A stretch of 64,000 bases of DNA from Hungatella hathewayi WAL-18680. Lineage in GTDB: Bacteria; Bacillota; Clostridia; Lachnospirales; Lachnospiraceae. The position numbers and the translations under genes are program-made. Positions 34,241-43,060 of the stretch are shown here, piece by piece (position 1 is the stretch's first letter; each line of letters starts with the position of its first letter). Location of the stretch: NCBI RefSeq assembly GCF_000235505.1, contig NZ_JH379028.1, positions 504,849 to 568,848 of the forward strand. The letters run 5' to 3'. Below the pieces are notes generated by a model that was given only the letters and a program-made list of their open reading frames with translations, was not told where the DNA came from and did no database searches.

Positions 34241-34304
34241 GAAGTTCCTGTGGGTTGTAGTTCCTGGGCTTTGTAGTTCCCAGGGACTGCAGTTCCTGGG
34301 GTTA
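34241..34304. repeat. Four tandem copies of a 16-bp repeat
   Basis: Exact 16-base units start at 34241, 34257, 34273 and 34289, sharing the core G(T/A/C)AGTTCC(T/C)(G/A)(G/T)G. They sit 50 bases upstream of the lipoprotein ATG, inside the operon between the BtpA-like gene and the lipoprotein gene. Units 2-4 can also pair locally (CCCAGG with CCTGGG). Possible roles are a regulator-binding array or an mRNA structure. Confidence 0.8.
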
Positions 34305-34332
34305 CATTCCTGTACTGGAATCTCATAAAAGT

Positions 34333-35136
34333 TTATATACTCCGGACTTCCTTCATGTAGGCCGCGACGATGCTCTCATCTATGCCCTCTCCCCAGTTCT
34401 CACCCTCAAAGCATCGACCAACCAGGGCGCCGTCCGCATTTCTCAGACGGCTTCTGGCGCTTGCCACGTCGGTGCCGCCCCCCAGAATGATGGGGAGATC
34501 GGGGTAGGCCCCGCGGATATCCTGCTCCATCCGGTTGTTGATTTCCTCGTCCTTGCTCATGATTTCCACGGCATCGGCCCGCACCATGACGGCTGACGCC
34601 ACACGGCTCAACAGGGCTTCCTTGTCGTAGCCGCCGTGGAAGTGGTAGCCGGCAATCTCCGCCAGCAGGTTCACCGATTCCGCGTCAATCTTCTTCCGGT
34701 ACTCCAGCACCTTCAGCGGGTCCGCATTTATCACGCCGCCGAAGGGGGACGCCGTCTGGCCTACCAGGGCGGTGCATCTGGTGAAGTCCGCCTGCACGGA
34801 TTTGGCCACGGCCAGCGACGGGGTGATGCAGTTCCACATCAGCTGGACGCCGATTTTGAAATCAGGGCCCACGGCCTTTTTTACCTCGCTGGCGATAACG
34901 GACAGACAGGCCGCCCGCACATAGTCACTGTCATCCCCGGTGGGATAGACCTTGTCCACCGTCTGAATCAGACAGCCGGATGCGCCTCCATTTTCCAGGG
35001 CTTTGGCGTCTTTGACGGCTTTTTTGATGGAGGCTTCATAGTCGCCCTCCTGGTAAAACGGGGTTCCTGGCATGGGGCGGAGGTGAATCAGCCCTAAAAT
35101 CAATTTTTCATTGTTTGCATGCGCTTCTCGAAACAT
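34333..35136 (-). CDS. BtpA/SgcQ-family TIM-barrel protein
   Basis: The 267-residue protein matches the BtpA/SgcQ family: LILGLIHLRPMPGTP near residues 12-26, ENGGASGCLIQ near 49-59, and the phosphate-site GGGTDVASARSR near 222-233. The barrel resembles phosphate-binding isomerases and phosphoribosyl-type enzymes. Cyanobacterial BtpA affects photosystem I, and E. coli SgcQ sits in a sugar operon, but the reaction is not established. ATG at 35136 has GAGGGA upstream. It is the second gene of the operon, followed by the 16-bp repeat array. Confidence 0.88.
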   Translation of the reverse strand: MFREAHANNEKLILGLIHLRPMPGTPFYQEGDYEASIKKAVKDAKALENGGASGCLIQTVDKVYPTGDDSDYVRAACLSVIASEVKKAVGPDFKIGVQLMWNCITPSLAVAKSVQADFTRCTALVGQTASPFGGVINADPLKVLEYRKKIDAESVNLLAEIAGYHFHGGYDKEALLSRVASAVMVRADAVEIMSKDEEINNRMEQDIRGAYPDLPIILGGGTDVASARSRLRNADGALVGRCFEGENWGEGIDESIVAAYMKEVRSI

Positions 35137-35191
35137 ATTTTTTATCCCTCTCTTTCTTTGGTTGGTTATGTAGTTAAAATTAAAAATCATG

Positions 35192-36196
35192 TTATGCGTA
35201 CAGGGCGTAGGTCAGGATGACAATGCCCACTGCATAGGCGCCGATTCCCAGGGCCAGATACAGTTTCGATTTCCGGATAGCCCCTTTATATTCCCCGTAA
35301 ACCACTCCCCAGAGGTAGGTCCACAGGCTGCTTGTCTTCAGCAGCAGGTTGGACACCGGAGCGCTCAGGAGGGGCAGGGCGTATATCTGCATCAGGTTCC
35401 CGCCGTAGTGGCAGATTCCCGCTCCCAGCGCCATGAGGATCGGCAGCTTGTTGGGAGGAAGGATGGCCTGTCTCCACTGGTGATTCCTGGTGAGGGAGAC
35501 CGCCGCGTAGCTCAGCGCGGCAAACAGGGAACCGATGGACAGCAGCAGCACACACAGCAGGGCCGGAAATCCGTTGGGATGAAGGTCCGATTTTGTCCCC
35601 AGCATGTAGGCCACCGAGTAACCCAGCATCAGCACATTGCTGAATATCAGCATCCGGTTCTGCTTCTTTAGGGAGCCCAGCTTCTCCGCCGTCACCTCCT
35701 GCTTCTGCTCCTTGATCACCCCTTCCTTGATCACGCTGGAATACTGTAAGATGGCGCTGGCTCCAATCAGCACCACCGCCGACAACAGAACCAGGAACAG
35801 GGAAACATTTTTCGACAGGCCGCCCACCACAAAGGTGAGAACCAGTCCCAGAATCGCCCCCACCGTTCCGGAGATGGCCTGGTTGGCTATCATGCCAAAC
35901 TCCTTCATGTGAATCAGGGAGACAATCAGCCCGTAAGTCATGGCCGCGCCACCCAGACACACCCCGAAGGCCGCCAGCCCCTTGCCGGCTAGCTCCGCCC
36001 CGATTCCCGCCGGCATGTCCCGGACACCCAGCGCCTTGTTGGCTGCCAGAATGGTGAGGAAGCTGGAAATGTACAGCCACATGACAAACCCGGCCAGCGG
36101 GTAATCCCCCAGATGCTTCAGCGCCTGATACCAGAACGCAAACAGGAATGTGGCCGTCAGCGTGAGAAATATAGCAGTTCCAATCGTCAAATTCAC
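35192..36196 (-). CDS. DMT-superfamily sugar permease-like protein 2
   Basis: The 334-residue protein has ten predicted helices and is a paralogue of the permease at the operon's end. Shared motifs include ALKHLGDYPLAGF near the N-terminus and CHYGGNLMQIYALPLLSAPV near 265. The probable start is GTG at 36196: GGAGGGG lies 5 bases before it, whereas the ATG at 36220 has no good site. This places the first helix as in the paralogue. It is the promoter-proximal gene of the operon and faces the DeoR-family regulator gene across 270 bases. Confidence 0.75.
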   Translation of the reverse strand: MNLTIGTAIFLTLTATFLFAFWYQALKHLGDYPLAGFVMWLYISSFLTILAANKALGVRDMPAGIGAELAGKGLAAFGVCLGGAAMTYGLIVSLIHMKEFGMIANQAISGTVGAILGLVLTFVVGGLSKNVSLFLVLLSAVVLIGASAILQYSSVIKEGVIKEQKQEVTAEKLGSLKKQNRMLIFSNVLMLGYSVAYMLGTKSDLHPNGFPALLCVLLLSIGSLFAALSYAAVSLTRNHQWRQAILPPNKLPILMALGAGICHYGGNLMQIYALPLLSAPVSNLLLKTSSLWTYLWGVVYGEYKGAIRKSKLYLALGIGAYAVGIVILTYALYA

Positions 36197-36231
36197 ATTT
36201 ACCCCTCCCAGTTCATCCATCGCCCATGATG

Positions 36232-36428
36232 TTCGCAATGTTTGTAATTTCTTTTCTTTTGTTCGTAACTCCAATATTTTTTGTTTGTTTTGTATGTTTA
36301 TCTTCCTACTTTTTCCATATTTTGTCAATATTTTACAACGATAATCATGAAATCATACATTTCGAACATTTTTATGTTTTTTTGTGAAATAATATCATAC
36401 ATCATGTCATTTTTTAATTTCGTATGAT
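36232..36428. promoter_or_regulatory. Divergent promoter region with spaced repeats
   Basis: ATCATAC occurs at 36352-36358 and 36394-36400, exactly 42 bp (four helical turns) apart, and inverted as GTATGAT at 36422-36428. TTCG(A/C/T)A boxes occur at 36232, 36262, 36361 and 36419. The region is otherwise strongly AT-rich. These are candidate operators for the DeoR-family regulator encoded at 36467 and for control of the 12-gene operon; no binding data are available. Confidence 0.55.
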
Positions 36429-36466
36429 ATACTTATGGTAATCTATGGGAATTAAGGAGGGGTGAT

Positions 36467-37240
36467 ATGGGAAATTTGTCGAGACTGGACCATATTATGA
36501 AGCTCTTGATGCAGCGGAAAAAGATATCTGTGGAGGAACTGGCGTCCATCCTGAACGTGACGCCCACCACCATCCGGCGGGACTTACTGGTCCTTGAGGA
36601 AAAGCACCAGATAACCAGAACCCGCGGCTATGCCCTGTTCAATGACGAATATCATGTTCAGTATAATGGACATTTGCGAACAGAATTGTTCTATGATGAG
36701 AAACAAAGAATCGCCAGCAAGGCGTTGGAGCTGGTTCATTCCCACTCTTCCATCTTTCTGGACTCGGGAACGACGGTGCTGGAATTTGCAAAAGAGCTGA
36801 ATCAGCGCAGTGACTTTGAGGACATCAACATCGTGACAAACGCCATCGACATCGCCCAGGCCCTCTACAACAACAACCAGATATTCATGCCTGGCGGCGT
36901 TCTGCACCATTACAGCAAGGTTTTATTTGGAATCAACACTGCCTCCTACTTCAAGGACATCAATGCCGACATCGCGTTTATGGGGACCAACGGACTTCTC
37001 AACAGCCCCGGCCTGACCGTCTCCATCCCCCACTTCCTGGACATCAAAAAAAACATGATAAACTCCGCCACCAAAGTCGTAGGCATGGCCGATTCCTCAA
37101 AATTTATGTGTAATGGGATTTATACGTACTGTAATTACGAGGATTTGAATGTGCTGATCACGGTGAAGACCGAGGAGAATGAGGGGGCGCTGGAGCGGCT
37201 GGCGGGGAGGTATCCGGGGTTGGAGATTGTGTTGGCGTAA
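36467..37240 (+). CDS. DeoR/GlpR-family transcriptional regulator
   Basis: The 257-residue protein has the DeoR winged helix at residues 5-60 (KISVEELASILNVTPTTIRRD). A C-terminal sugar-phosphate sensor domain follows (IFLDSGTTVLEFAKEL near 96-111, DIAFMGTNGL near 165-174). These regulators repress carbohydrate operons and are released by a phosphorylated sugar intermediate. Divergent placement makes it the likely regulator of the operon at 23577-36196. It has a strong AAGGAGGGG ribosome site and ends at a terminator. Confidence 0.93.
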   Translation: MGNLSRLDHIMKLLMQRKKISVEELASILNVTPTTIRRDLLVLEEKHQITRTRGYALFNDEYHVQYNGHLRTELFYDEKQRIASKALELVHSHSSIFLDSGTTVLEFAKELNQRSDFEDINIVTNAIDIAQALYNNNQIFMPGGVLHHYSKVLFGINTASYFKDINADIAFMGTNGLLNSPGLTVSIPHFLDIKKNMINSATKVVGMADSSKFMCNGIYTYCNYEDLNVLITVKTEENEGALERLAGRYPGLEIVLA

Positions 37241-37244
37241 GTGG

Positions 37245-37278
37245 AAAGAGGGCGGTAATATTTTTTACCTCCCTCTTT
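37245..37278. terminator. Convergent bidirectional terminator
   Basis: AAAGAGGG-C-GGTAA pairs with TTACC-T-CCCTCTTT. T-rich stretches flank it on both strands. It separates the DeoR gene from the convergent metalloprotease-like gene. Confidence 0.8.
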
Positions 37279-37283
37279 CTTCA

Positions 37284-37823
37284 TTACTTCATCATCATCA
37301 CAATCAAATTAGGCAGCACCATAGCCATGGCCGCCGCATAGAGAAAATCCAGCCACATCATGGAGCCGACCGCTCCAAGATAGACCAGGCCAATCACTGG
37401 CGCTGTTATCACTTTGGCAAACAGGTTCACATCCGGATTTTTTAAAATGGACTGAACCATCACCTTCGCATCCCCGGTACTTGGAAAGGCATGCATCAAT
37501 ATGGAGATGCCAAGCCAGCCTAACAGCAGCGACATTACATTTTGATACACCCTAAACTGAAACAACTCAATCGCCGCAGGAAACACGATCAGCATCCCCA
37601 GCACCGTATTAACCAGAAACGGCCCCACCGATATCATAAAGGAAGCCAGGGGACGGTCCACAGGCTCGTGCGATACATAACCGCAGGGATTTTTCATCTG
37701 AAAATAAACCACATCGTATACCGGCACACGAAAGATTCTGCAAAATAACTGATGCGCAAATTCATGTACTATGACACCTGGAAACGTAACTGCCGCTACC
37801 AAAAATCCTGGTATGATAAGCAT
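37284..37823 (-). CDS. Membrane zinc metalloprotease-like protein
   Basis: The 179-residue protein has about four hydrophobic helices. The first contains VIVHEFAHQLFCR near residues 17-29, a HExxH zinc motif as in M50/DUF3267-like proteins. A downstream Asp in STGDAKVM near 114-121 could be the third ligand, as in site-2 protease relatives. It may cleave substrates within the membrane, but no substrate is apparent. ATG at 37823 fits the first helix. It lies 40 bases past the TPR-like gene on the same strand and is probably co-transcribed. Confidence 0.7.
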   Translation of the reverse strand: MLIIPGFLVAAVTFPGVIVHEFAHQLFCRIFRVPVYDVVYFQMKNPCGYVSHEPVDRPLASFMISVGPFLVNTVLGMLIVFPAAIELFQFRVYQNVMSLLLGWLGISILMHAFPSTGDAKVMVQSILKNPDVNLFAKVITAPVIGLVYLGAVGSMMWLDFLYAAAMAMVLPNLIVMMMK

Positions 37824-37863
37824 AATTCTACTCCTCCTTGTTTTCACAATCATTTCTTACCTG

Positions 37864-38961
37864 TCATCTGCCGACATAGTAATCATACAAACTGACATCG
37901 CCGTTTAAGTAAGTGGAAAAATCATCATCAAACTCTATCCCTTCGCCCTCAAACTGCGACAGTAAACTGTCCGCTTCTTCCTTCAGCCCACACTCCATCA
38001 ATGCAATGACCAGAGTCTCCCTCACGAACATTTCATCAGGATTCAATTCAAACGCCTTGCGCACATCTGAAAGCCCGCTTTCCTTATCGCCTTCCAGCAT
38101 TTTTAGGATTCCCATGGCACGCAGGGCCGCGGTATTATTCCTATCATTTTCCAAAACGGAAATGTAACACTCCCTGGCCCCTTCAAGGTCACCGATGCTC
38201 CTCCGGTATGTCCCCAGTTCCACCTCCGGAAATCCCAGCAGCGGGTCTGCTTTCACACTGGCTTCCAGATATTCCATACGATCTTTCTCATCCACCGCCA
38301 GCGAAGCCAGATAATAATAGAGCAGTCCCTTATCCAAATCCTCGCGTTCCGTCATATCCAGCAATTTTTCTCTCATCGCTTCAATGACTGCGTCCAGGTC
38401 CTCCTCTTTGACTTCCTGTCCCATTTCTTCACCGGCAGAGGCATACAACTGCTCTACCTGATCCTCCGTGTCATAATACCGGTTCAGCTTATCCGTATAC
38501 CTCATCAACCTGGCATAAGTACTGTCATTTATTTCCTTCCCTACCAGATAGTTGTTCAATGCATAGGTCGCCACATCGTAGTATCCATGCTCCATGGCAA
38601 TGTCCGTCATCGACACCGCAGCTGGAATGGAAGACGGATAGGATTCAAGCACCGTCTGAAGATTTAAAATAGCTGGATAAACATCTCCGCCATCCGCCTG
38701 CTCCTCCGCTTGAGAATACATCTGATACATCCGAATAATCCCCGGCGTCCTCGCCATCGCCACAATCACAAGAACCAGTACCAACACTGCCGCCAGAATC
38801 ATTTTCTTCGGGAACGGATATTTTATCAGCTCCTCCCGGCATTCGGAACACAAAATGGAATTCTTGTTCTCACTGTAATCAATCTCTCTCAAACCACATT
38901 TCCTACAAGGCTCCCCCGGAAAATGCCACTGGTCAGTCTCCATATTTTCTCTTTCGTCCAT
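37864..38961 (-). CDS. Zinc-ribbon, membrane, TPR-like protein
   Basis: The 365-residue protein starts with a zinc ribbon (CRKC near 19-22 and CSEC near 38-41). One membrane helix follows at about 54-70 (MILAAVLVLVLVIVAMA). A helical region with TPR-type repeats then occupies most of the protein (REDLDKGLLYYYLASLAVDE, ARECYISVLENDRNNTAALR, DVRKAFELNPDEMFVRETLV). TPRs generally hold protein complexes. The role is unknown. Together with the neighbouring Sel1 and membrane proteins it may form a surface or secretion-linked assembly. Confidence 0.72.
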   Translation of the reverse strand: MDERENMETDQWHFPGEPCRKCGLREIDYSENKNSILCSECREELIKYPFPKKMILAAVLVLVLVIVAMARTPGIIRMYQMYSQAEEQADGGDVYPAILNLQTVLESYPSSIPAAVSMTDIAMEHGYYDVATYALNNYLVGKEINDSTYARLMRYTDKLNRYYDTEDQVEQLYASAGEEMGQEVKEEDLDAVIEAMREKLLDMTEREDLDKGLLYYYLASLAVDEKDRMEYLEASVKADPLLGFPEVELGTYRRSIGDLEGARECYISVLENDRNNTAALRAMGILKMLEGDKESGLSDVRKAFELNPDEMFVRETLVIALMECGLKEEADSLLSQFEGEGIEFDDDFSTYLNGDVSLYDYYVGR

Positions 38962-39086
38962 AAACTTTTTCTCCCTCTTACTATTCAGTGGATACGTATA
39001 AACAGTTCATCCTCAACAATCCGAAGCGCCCGGAAGAATTGCCGGCACTCCAGATTATTGAGGATGAAAAATATTTCTTATAACAA

Positions 39087-39623
39087 TCAATTAATTTTAC
39101 GATAAAAGAACAGGAATTTCTTAAAATTCGCCCTGCGCTCTGCTCCTTCCGGGTGTCCCCAGGAATTCAGCATATCATAATAGTAGCAGGCCACACGGTA
39201 ATTGCGCACGACGCCCAGGGAATTTTCCAGCGCGTCTCCCAGGTCCCAGAACAGCTGGCAGAGGTCTTCCTCCTGAAAATTGGAATAACCTGCCTGGGGC
39301 TGGCTGCTGCCGGAATTCGGATAATTGTAATTCAGCGCGTCATCCAGCATGGTATATCCTTTTCCCTCGCTCTTCGTCACGCCGATTCCGTATAACAGGC
39401 AGTGTCCCATATACATTTTGGCAATCTCGCTTTCCTGCTCCGCCGCTTTCTCAAACAGCGCGTAGGCGGCATCGCCATCCACTTCCACACCTTTTCCAAA
39501 TAACAGACATTTCCCATACTCTGTCTGAGCCGCGGCATTTCCCTGCTCTGCCAGCTCCTTCATTTCTGCAATCTCCTCTTCGCTGCGCTCCACATGCCAG
39601 CTCATCAGTCCTGCATTTTCCAT
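39087..39623 (-). CDS. Sel1-like repeat protein
   Basis: The 178-residue protein carries Sel1-type repeats: EQGNAAAQTEYGKCLLFGKG near 24-43 and AAEQESEIAKMYMGHCLLYG near 58-77. The third, less clear, part covers LCQLFWDLGDALENS and VRNYRVACYYYDMLNSWGHP. Sel1 repeats mediate protein-protein contacts. The ATG at 39623 follows GGAGATAAGAAA, a better start than the long upstream frame that overlaps the next gene. Its partner is unknown. Confidence 0.72.
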   Translation of the reverse strand: MENAGLMSWHVERSEEEIAEMKELAEQGNAAAQTEYGKCLLFGKGVEVDGDAAYALFEKAAEQESEIAKMYMGHCLLYGIGVTKSEGKGYTMLDDALNYNYPNSGSSQPQAGYSNFQEEDLCQLFWDLGDALENSLGVVRNYRVACYYYDMLNSWGHPEGAERRANFKKFLFFYRKIN

Positions 39624-39651
39624 TTTCTTATCTCCTTTTTGACTTTTTCTT

Positions 39652-41100
39652 TTATATGTACTGTTCGGAACGGTAATGTTTTGGAAGGTTTCCAGACGCA
39701 CTGCCACTTGCTCCAAACGGACATGCCATATACGTTTTGTCCCTTAAAAATTGGCGGACTTCTTTTACCTCACTTTTTCCAGCCATATAAATCTCCGCGT
39801 GGGACGCCGAACTCTGTTGAAAAAATGTATCGAAAAAATCTCCCAGAAGAAATGCTCCCGCATATTCCTCCCAGGAGTGATAAAAACGCTCCGCTATTCT
39901 CCCTGTCTCCATCAGCCTGGCAAGCTCCTCTTCGCCGGTCAGATACCCCGCAGCCGCTCCGTGTACCGCAAATACGGCCGCTTCCGCCAGCTCCCACGCA
40001 TAAAGGGAGTCCCCCTGCCCTGGGAAACGGATACCATACTTTTCAAACAATGACTGCGCCTTCTCTATCATTTGAAAAAAGACATTCTGCCAGTCATCGT
40101 CCAGCTTCTGCTGTTTTAAAAATTCCCGTTTTTCTTCCATATCGGAAATCAAAAATATCGGTAACAGCGCATCATATTTTGCCGTTTTTTCTCCCAGATA
40201 ACAGTGTTCAATATTCGAGATAAGCTGTTCCCTGCTCCCGATATTCCACTTTTTCTTCAATTCCTTCCGCATTTTTGCCTGCTTTTTCTCTGAAACCGTG
40301 CTGGAGCCCAATTCTTTATCGTATTCAAAATTGACCATCCGCAGCGGAGCCGCAAAAGCAAGGGCCCTCATCTCTTCCTTCTCCGCCAGTTTCTGGCCAT
40401 CAGCCCCTCCGGCCACTTCCTCTTCTGCCGAGTCATTGGCAGGATATTCCCACGTTGCCGCCACAAACCCTTCCGGCAGTCCATCCACCGGAACTTCCGG
40501 AAGTTTCCGCTGCAGGAAACGCACCGCCTGCTCCAGATTCTCCTTTGAGGAAAAAGAAATCTCCAGCTTATTCACATCCCTGTCCGTCACCGTAAGTCTG
40601 TTCCGGTTCCAGCCCTCTTCCACCAACATCCGCTGTACCCGATTGAGCCGCATGGCCTCCTCACCCAGCATCCACTGTAACCCGATTCTAAGCTCCGTCC
40701 CAAATGCCTGCGACTCCCGCTCCATATCCGCGTCTATCAGTTCCAGCAATTCCGGCAGTTTCTCATAAGCCGCCGCCTGCCTCCTGACAGACCTTCCAAG
40801 CCTGGTCCTCCCTGGCGTCAGATGCAGCAGATAATAAATCAGCGCAATCAATCCATATGCGGCGGCCACGCCAAACATTCCCAGCAGAATGCCCTTCACA
40901 AGTATCTCATTGCCCTGGTCTTCCATTTTGTAAATCCAGTCTGCGAACACTTTTTTGAGACCAAAACTCTTCCCCCTGGTCCCCGCCCCGTTCAGGTAAA
41001 CACCGACACTACAGTACGCGCAGATTGCAAAGATAATAAAAGATTCTATAATATGTATCACCGCATGTGAAATCTGACTTTTTAACTTCCTGGACGCCAT
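39652..41100 (-). CDS. Hypothetical two-helix membrane protein
   Basis: I do not recognise a family. The 482-residue protein has hydrophobic helices at about residues 12-30 and 66-88, followed by a long soluble helical region rich in Glu and Lys (LLELIDADMERESQAFG onward). There are few conserved motif-like features. It precedes the Sel1 gene on the same strand with a 28-base gap, suggesting a four-gene operon down to the metalloprotease-like gene. The AT-rich defence island begins beyond its start. Confidence 0.6.
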   Translation of the reverse strand: MASRKLKSQISHAVIHIIESFIIFAICAYCSVGVYLNGAGTRGKSFGLKKVFADWIYKMEDQGNEILVKGILLGMFGVAAAYGLIALIYYLLHLTPGRTRLGRSVRRQAAAYEKLPELLELIDADMERESQAFGTELRIGLQWMLGEEAMRLNRVQRMLVEEGWNRNRLTVTDRDVNKLEISFSSKENLEQAVRFLQRKLPEVPVDGLPEGFVAATWEYPANDSAEEEVAGGADGQKLAEKEEMRALAFAAPLRMVNFEYDKELGSSTVSEKKQAKMRKELKKKWNIGSREQLISNIEHCYLGEKTAKYDALLPIFLISDMEEKREFLKQQKLDDDWQNVFFQMIEKAQSLFEKYGIRFPGQGDSLYAWELAEAAVFAVHGAAAGYLTGEEELARLMETGRIAERFYHSWEEYAGAFLLGDFFDTFFQQSSASHAEIYMAGKSEVKEVRQFLRDKTYMACPFGASGSASGNLPKHYRSEQYI

Positions 41101-41225
41101 GATATCCGTCGTCTGCCTTTCCTGTTACTGTTTTAATCATAATGTCTATATTATAAACTCATAACATGAAAATTGCAAACCCTATTAATACGATTTTGAT
41201 AACACTTTGTCCATTTTCTTCTTTA

Positions 41226-42344
41226 TCACCCATTAGTAATTCCCAGCCAATTCCCAAAACCGGCATTTTTCGCGGATTCATACACAGGCAGTAAAATATG
41301 TTCCAAATTAGAGCAGAATTCGTCCCTGCCTAATCCCGCTCTATAAAGTTTCATCCGCACATCATTGCTGTTTACATGATGCCTCTCGCATTTTTCAAAT
41401 TCAGCGTGGACAGCGTCATATTTCCACATCATCTCATAAGAAAAATATTCCAATTCCCCCAAGGCCGGAAAATATTTCGCCCAGTTCGGCAGAGAGTTCC
41501 CTTTCTGGCTGTTTATGCTCACCGTCGTGGGGTGTAAATTCCAAAACTCGTCGTGGGCAACATAGGACCAAGGTACAAAATGGTCAATGGAAATCTCCTT
41601 CTCGGTCAGTTCCCTGTTAGAATATATTTCGCGCACAGGTCCCAATTTCATAAGCAGTTTCCAATATTTCATGATATCATTCAGCTTTCTGCTCAGCGGA
41701 GGATTCAGTTTCTCGATAATTCCGGGCACATCGGGATTTCTTCTTTGCAGATATATAATCAGATGATACTGTATCCATCCCTTCACAATTTCCTGGTTCT
41801 TGATAAGATAATCACACCACATCGGCTGCATCAATATGGTAGTCTTCATGCCAGCCAAATCGGAAATATAGTACATTAACAGTCTCTCTTTATTGATTTT
41901 CTCAATCTGCTTACTCTCCGAAACATCCCACGCCTTTTTCCCCACCATCTCTTCCATGAAGGCGGACTGGAGCCGGTACGGAACATGATTGGTGATCTTC
42001 CGCTTTAAGGAAGCCACTTTTTTATCACTGCATGAACTTAAAAAGTTTAAGATTGTTTCCTTCTTCTCATTCGTTTTCATTCCACTGATGTCGTGAATAT
42101 AATGCACTAACAATTCCAAATTGTCCGAAGGACCCAGGTTCAACTTATATTCCGTCACCATATACCAGGAATCCGCAATCATTTCATTGACCAATTCGTC
42201 GTATGACAGTACCCGCCGGCCTTCCAGGACCTTGTTCACGATTGCCTGAAACCAGAATAATTTATAGGATTCGCTTTTTTTGTCAAAAATGTGAGATAGG
42301 GCTTCAACCTTTACATCTCCAGATTCAGAGTACGGTAAGTTCAT
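41226..42344 (-). CDS. HNH endonuclease domain protein
   Basis: The 372-residue protein has an HNH nuclease motif in its C-terminal half: SIDHFVPWSYVAHDEFWNL near residues 248-266 supplies the first His and Asp, with the Asn in LHPTTVSINSQKGN near 266-279. The N-terminal 240 residues are helical and not recognised. Such nucleases occur in restriction, homing and other defence genes. It is the first gene of the AT-rich island and stands apart from its neighbours, so its partners are unclear. Confidence 0.75.
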   Translation of the reverse strand: MNLPYSESGDVKVEALSHIFDKKSESYKLFWFQAIVNKVLEGRRVLSYDELVNEMIADSWYMVTEYKLNLGPSDNLELLVHYIHDISGMKTNEKKETILNFLSSCSDKKVASLKRKITNHVPYRLQSAFMEEMVGKKAWDVSESKQIEKINKERLLMYYISDLAGMKTTILMQPMWCDYLIKNQEIVKGWIQYHLIIYLQRRNPDVPGIIEKLNPPLSRKLNDIMKYWKLLMKLGPVREIYSNRELTEKEISIDHFVPWSYVAHDEFWNLHPTTVSINSQKGNSLPNWAKYFPALGELEYFSYEMMWKYDAVHAEFEKCERHHVNSNDVRMKLYRAGLGRDEFCSNLEHILLPVYESAKNAGFGNWLGITNG

Positions 42345-42409
42345 CAGATATCCTCCGGTAATTTGCTGATAATTCTTTATAGAAACAGTGCCACAGATTC
42401 AGATTTATT

Positions 42410-42634
42410 TCATTCCTGTTCCGTGACACTGTCATCTTGTTTTTTTACATATTCGATTAAATCGGACACTTCACAATCCAGCATTTCACACAAGGTATTC
42501 AGGGTATTCAACGTCATTCCCCGGCCCCTCTTAATAGTGTGATATGTCGACTGGGAAAATCCCATTTTTACAAGTCTATATCCGGTTATTCCTTTTTTCT
42601 TCATTGTTTTAAACATTGGGTCAAAGCTAATCAT
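42410..42634 (-). CDS. Small XRE-type HTH regulator A
   Basis: The 74-residue protein is a minimal Cro/C1-type helix-turn-helix: ITGYRLVKMGFSQSTYHTIK followed by LNTLNTLCEMLDCEVSDLIE. It is about 74% identical to the neighbour encoded at 42635-42838, so the pair arose by tandem duplication. Its ATG directly follows the neighbour's TAG stop. It may repress itself or nearby defence genes. Confidence 0.88.
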   Translation of the reverse strand: MISFDPMFKTMKKKGITGYRLVKMGFSQSTYHTIKRGRGMTLNTLNTLCEMLDCEVSDLIEYVKKQDDSVTEQE

Positions 42635-42838
42635 CTATTTATCCTCTTTGACATACTCGATGATATCCGTTACTTCACAATCCAGTATTTCGCATAATGT
42701 GTTCAATGTATTTAATGACATTCCATGTCCACGCCTTATCGAATGATACGTCGATTCAGGAAGTCCCATTTTTACAAGCTTATACCCGGTTATTTCCTTT
42801 TTCTTCATTGTTTCAAACAAAGGCTTACAACTTATCAT
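42635..42838 (-). CDS. Small XRE-type HTH regulator B
   Basis: The 67-residue protein is the tandem paralogue of the preceding regulator, with the same ITGYKLVKMG...STYHSIRRG helix-turn-helix. Recognition-helix changes (QST to EST context, KRGRG to RRGHG) might give different operator preference. It is transcribed first. The 220-base AT-rich upstream interval, shared with a divergent small gene, presumably holds the promoters. Confidence 0.88.
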   Translation of the reverse strand: MISCKPLFETMKKKEITGYKLVKMGLPESTYHSIRRGHGMSLNTLNTLCEILDCEVTDIIEYVKEDK

Positions 42839-43060
42839 CCTTGTCTTCTCCTCTATACTGTATCTACTTGCATCTATTATAACTGGAATATATTGTATTC
42901 AGTAGATGTCATGTTATGCATGTTCTAATATCCACATGTGTTATTTTAAACAGGTGTTAAATTATGTAGATATTTACAGAGAATTATGTTATGATTTGTA
43001 GAGAGTATTTCTTGTTTTATATTTTTCTAAATGAATACGATGTTGAAAGGAACAGCTAAA

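Noticed and set aside
34241-34304. Possible CRISPR-like array
   Set aside because: Units are only 16 bp and contiguous, within an operon leader.
41101-41225. Attachment site or tRNA at the left edge of the island
   Set aside because: I saw no tRNA fold and no repeat shared with the right edge near 55817-55912.
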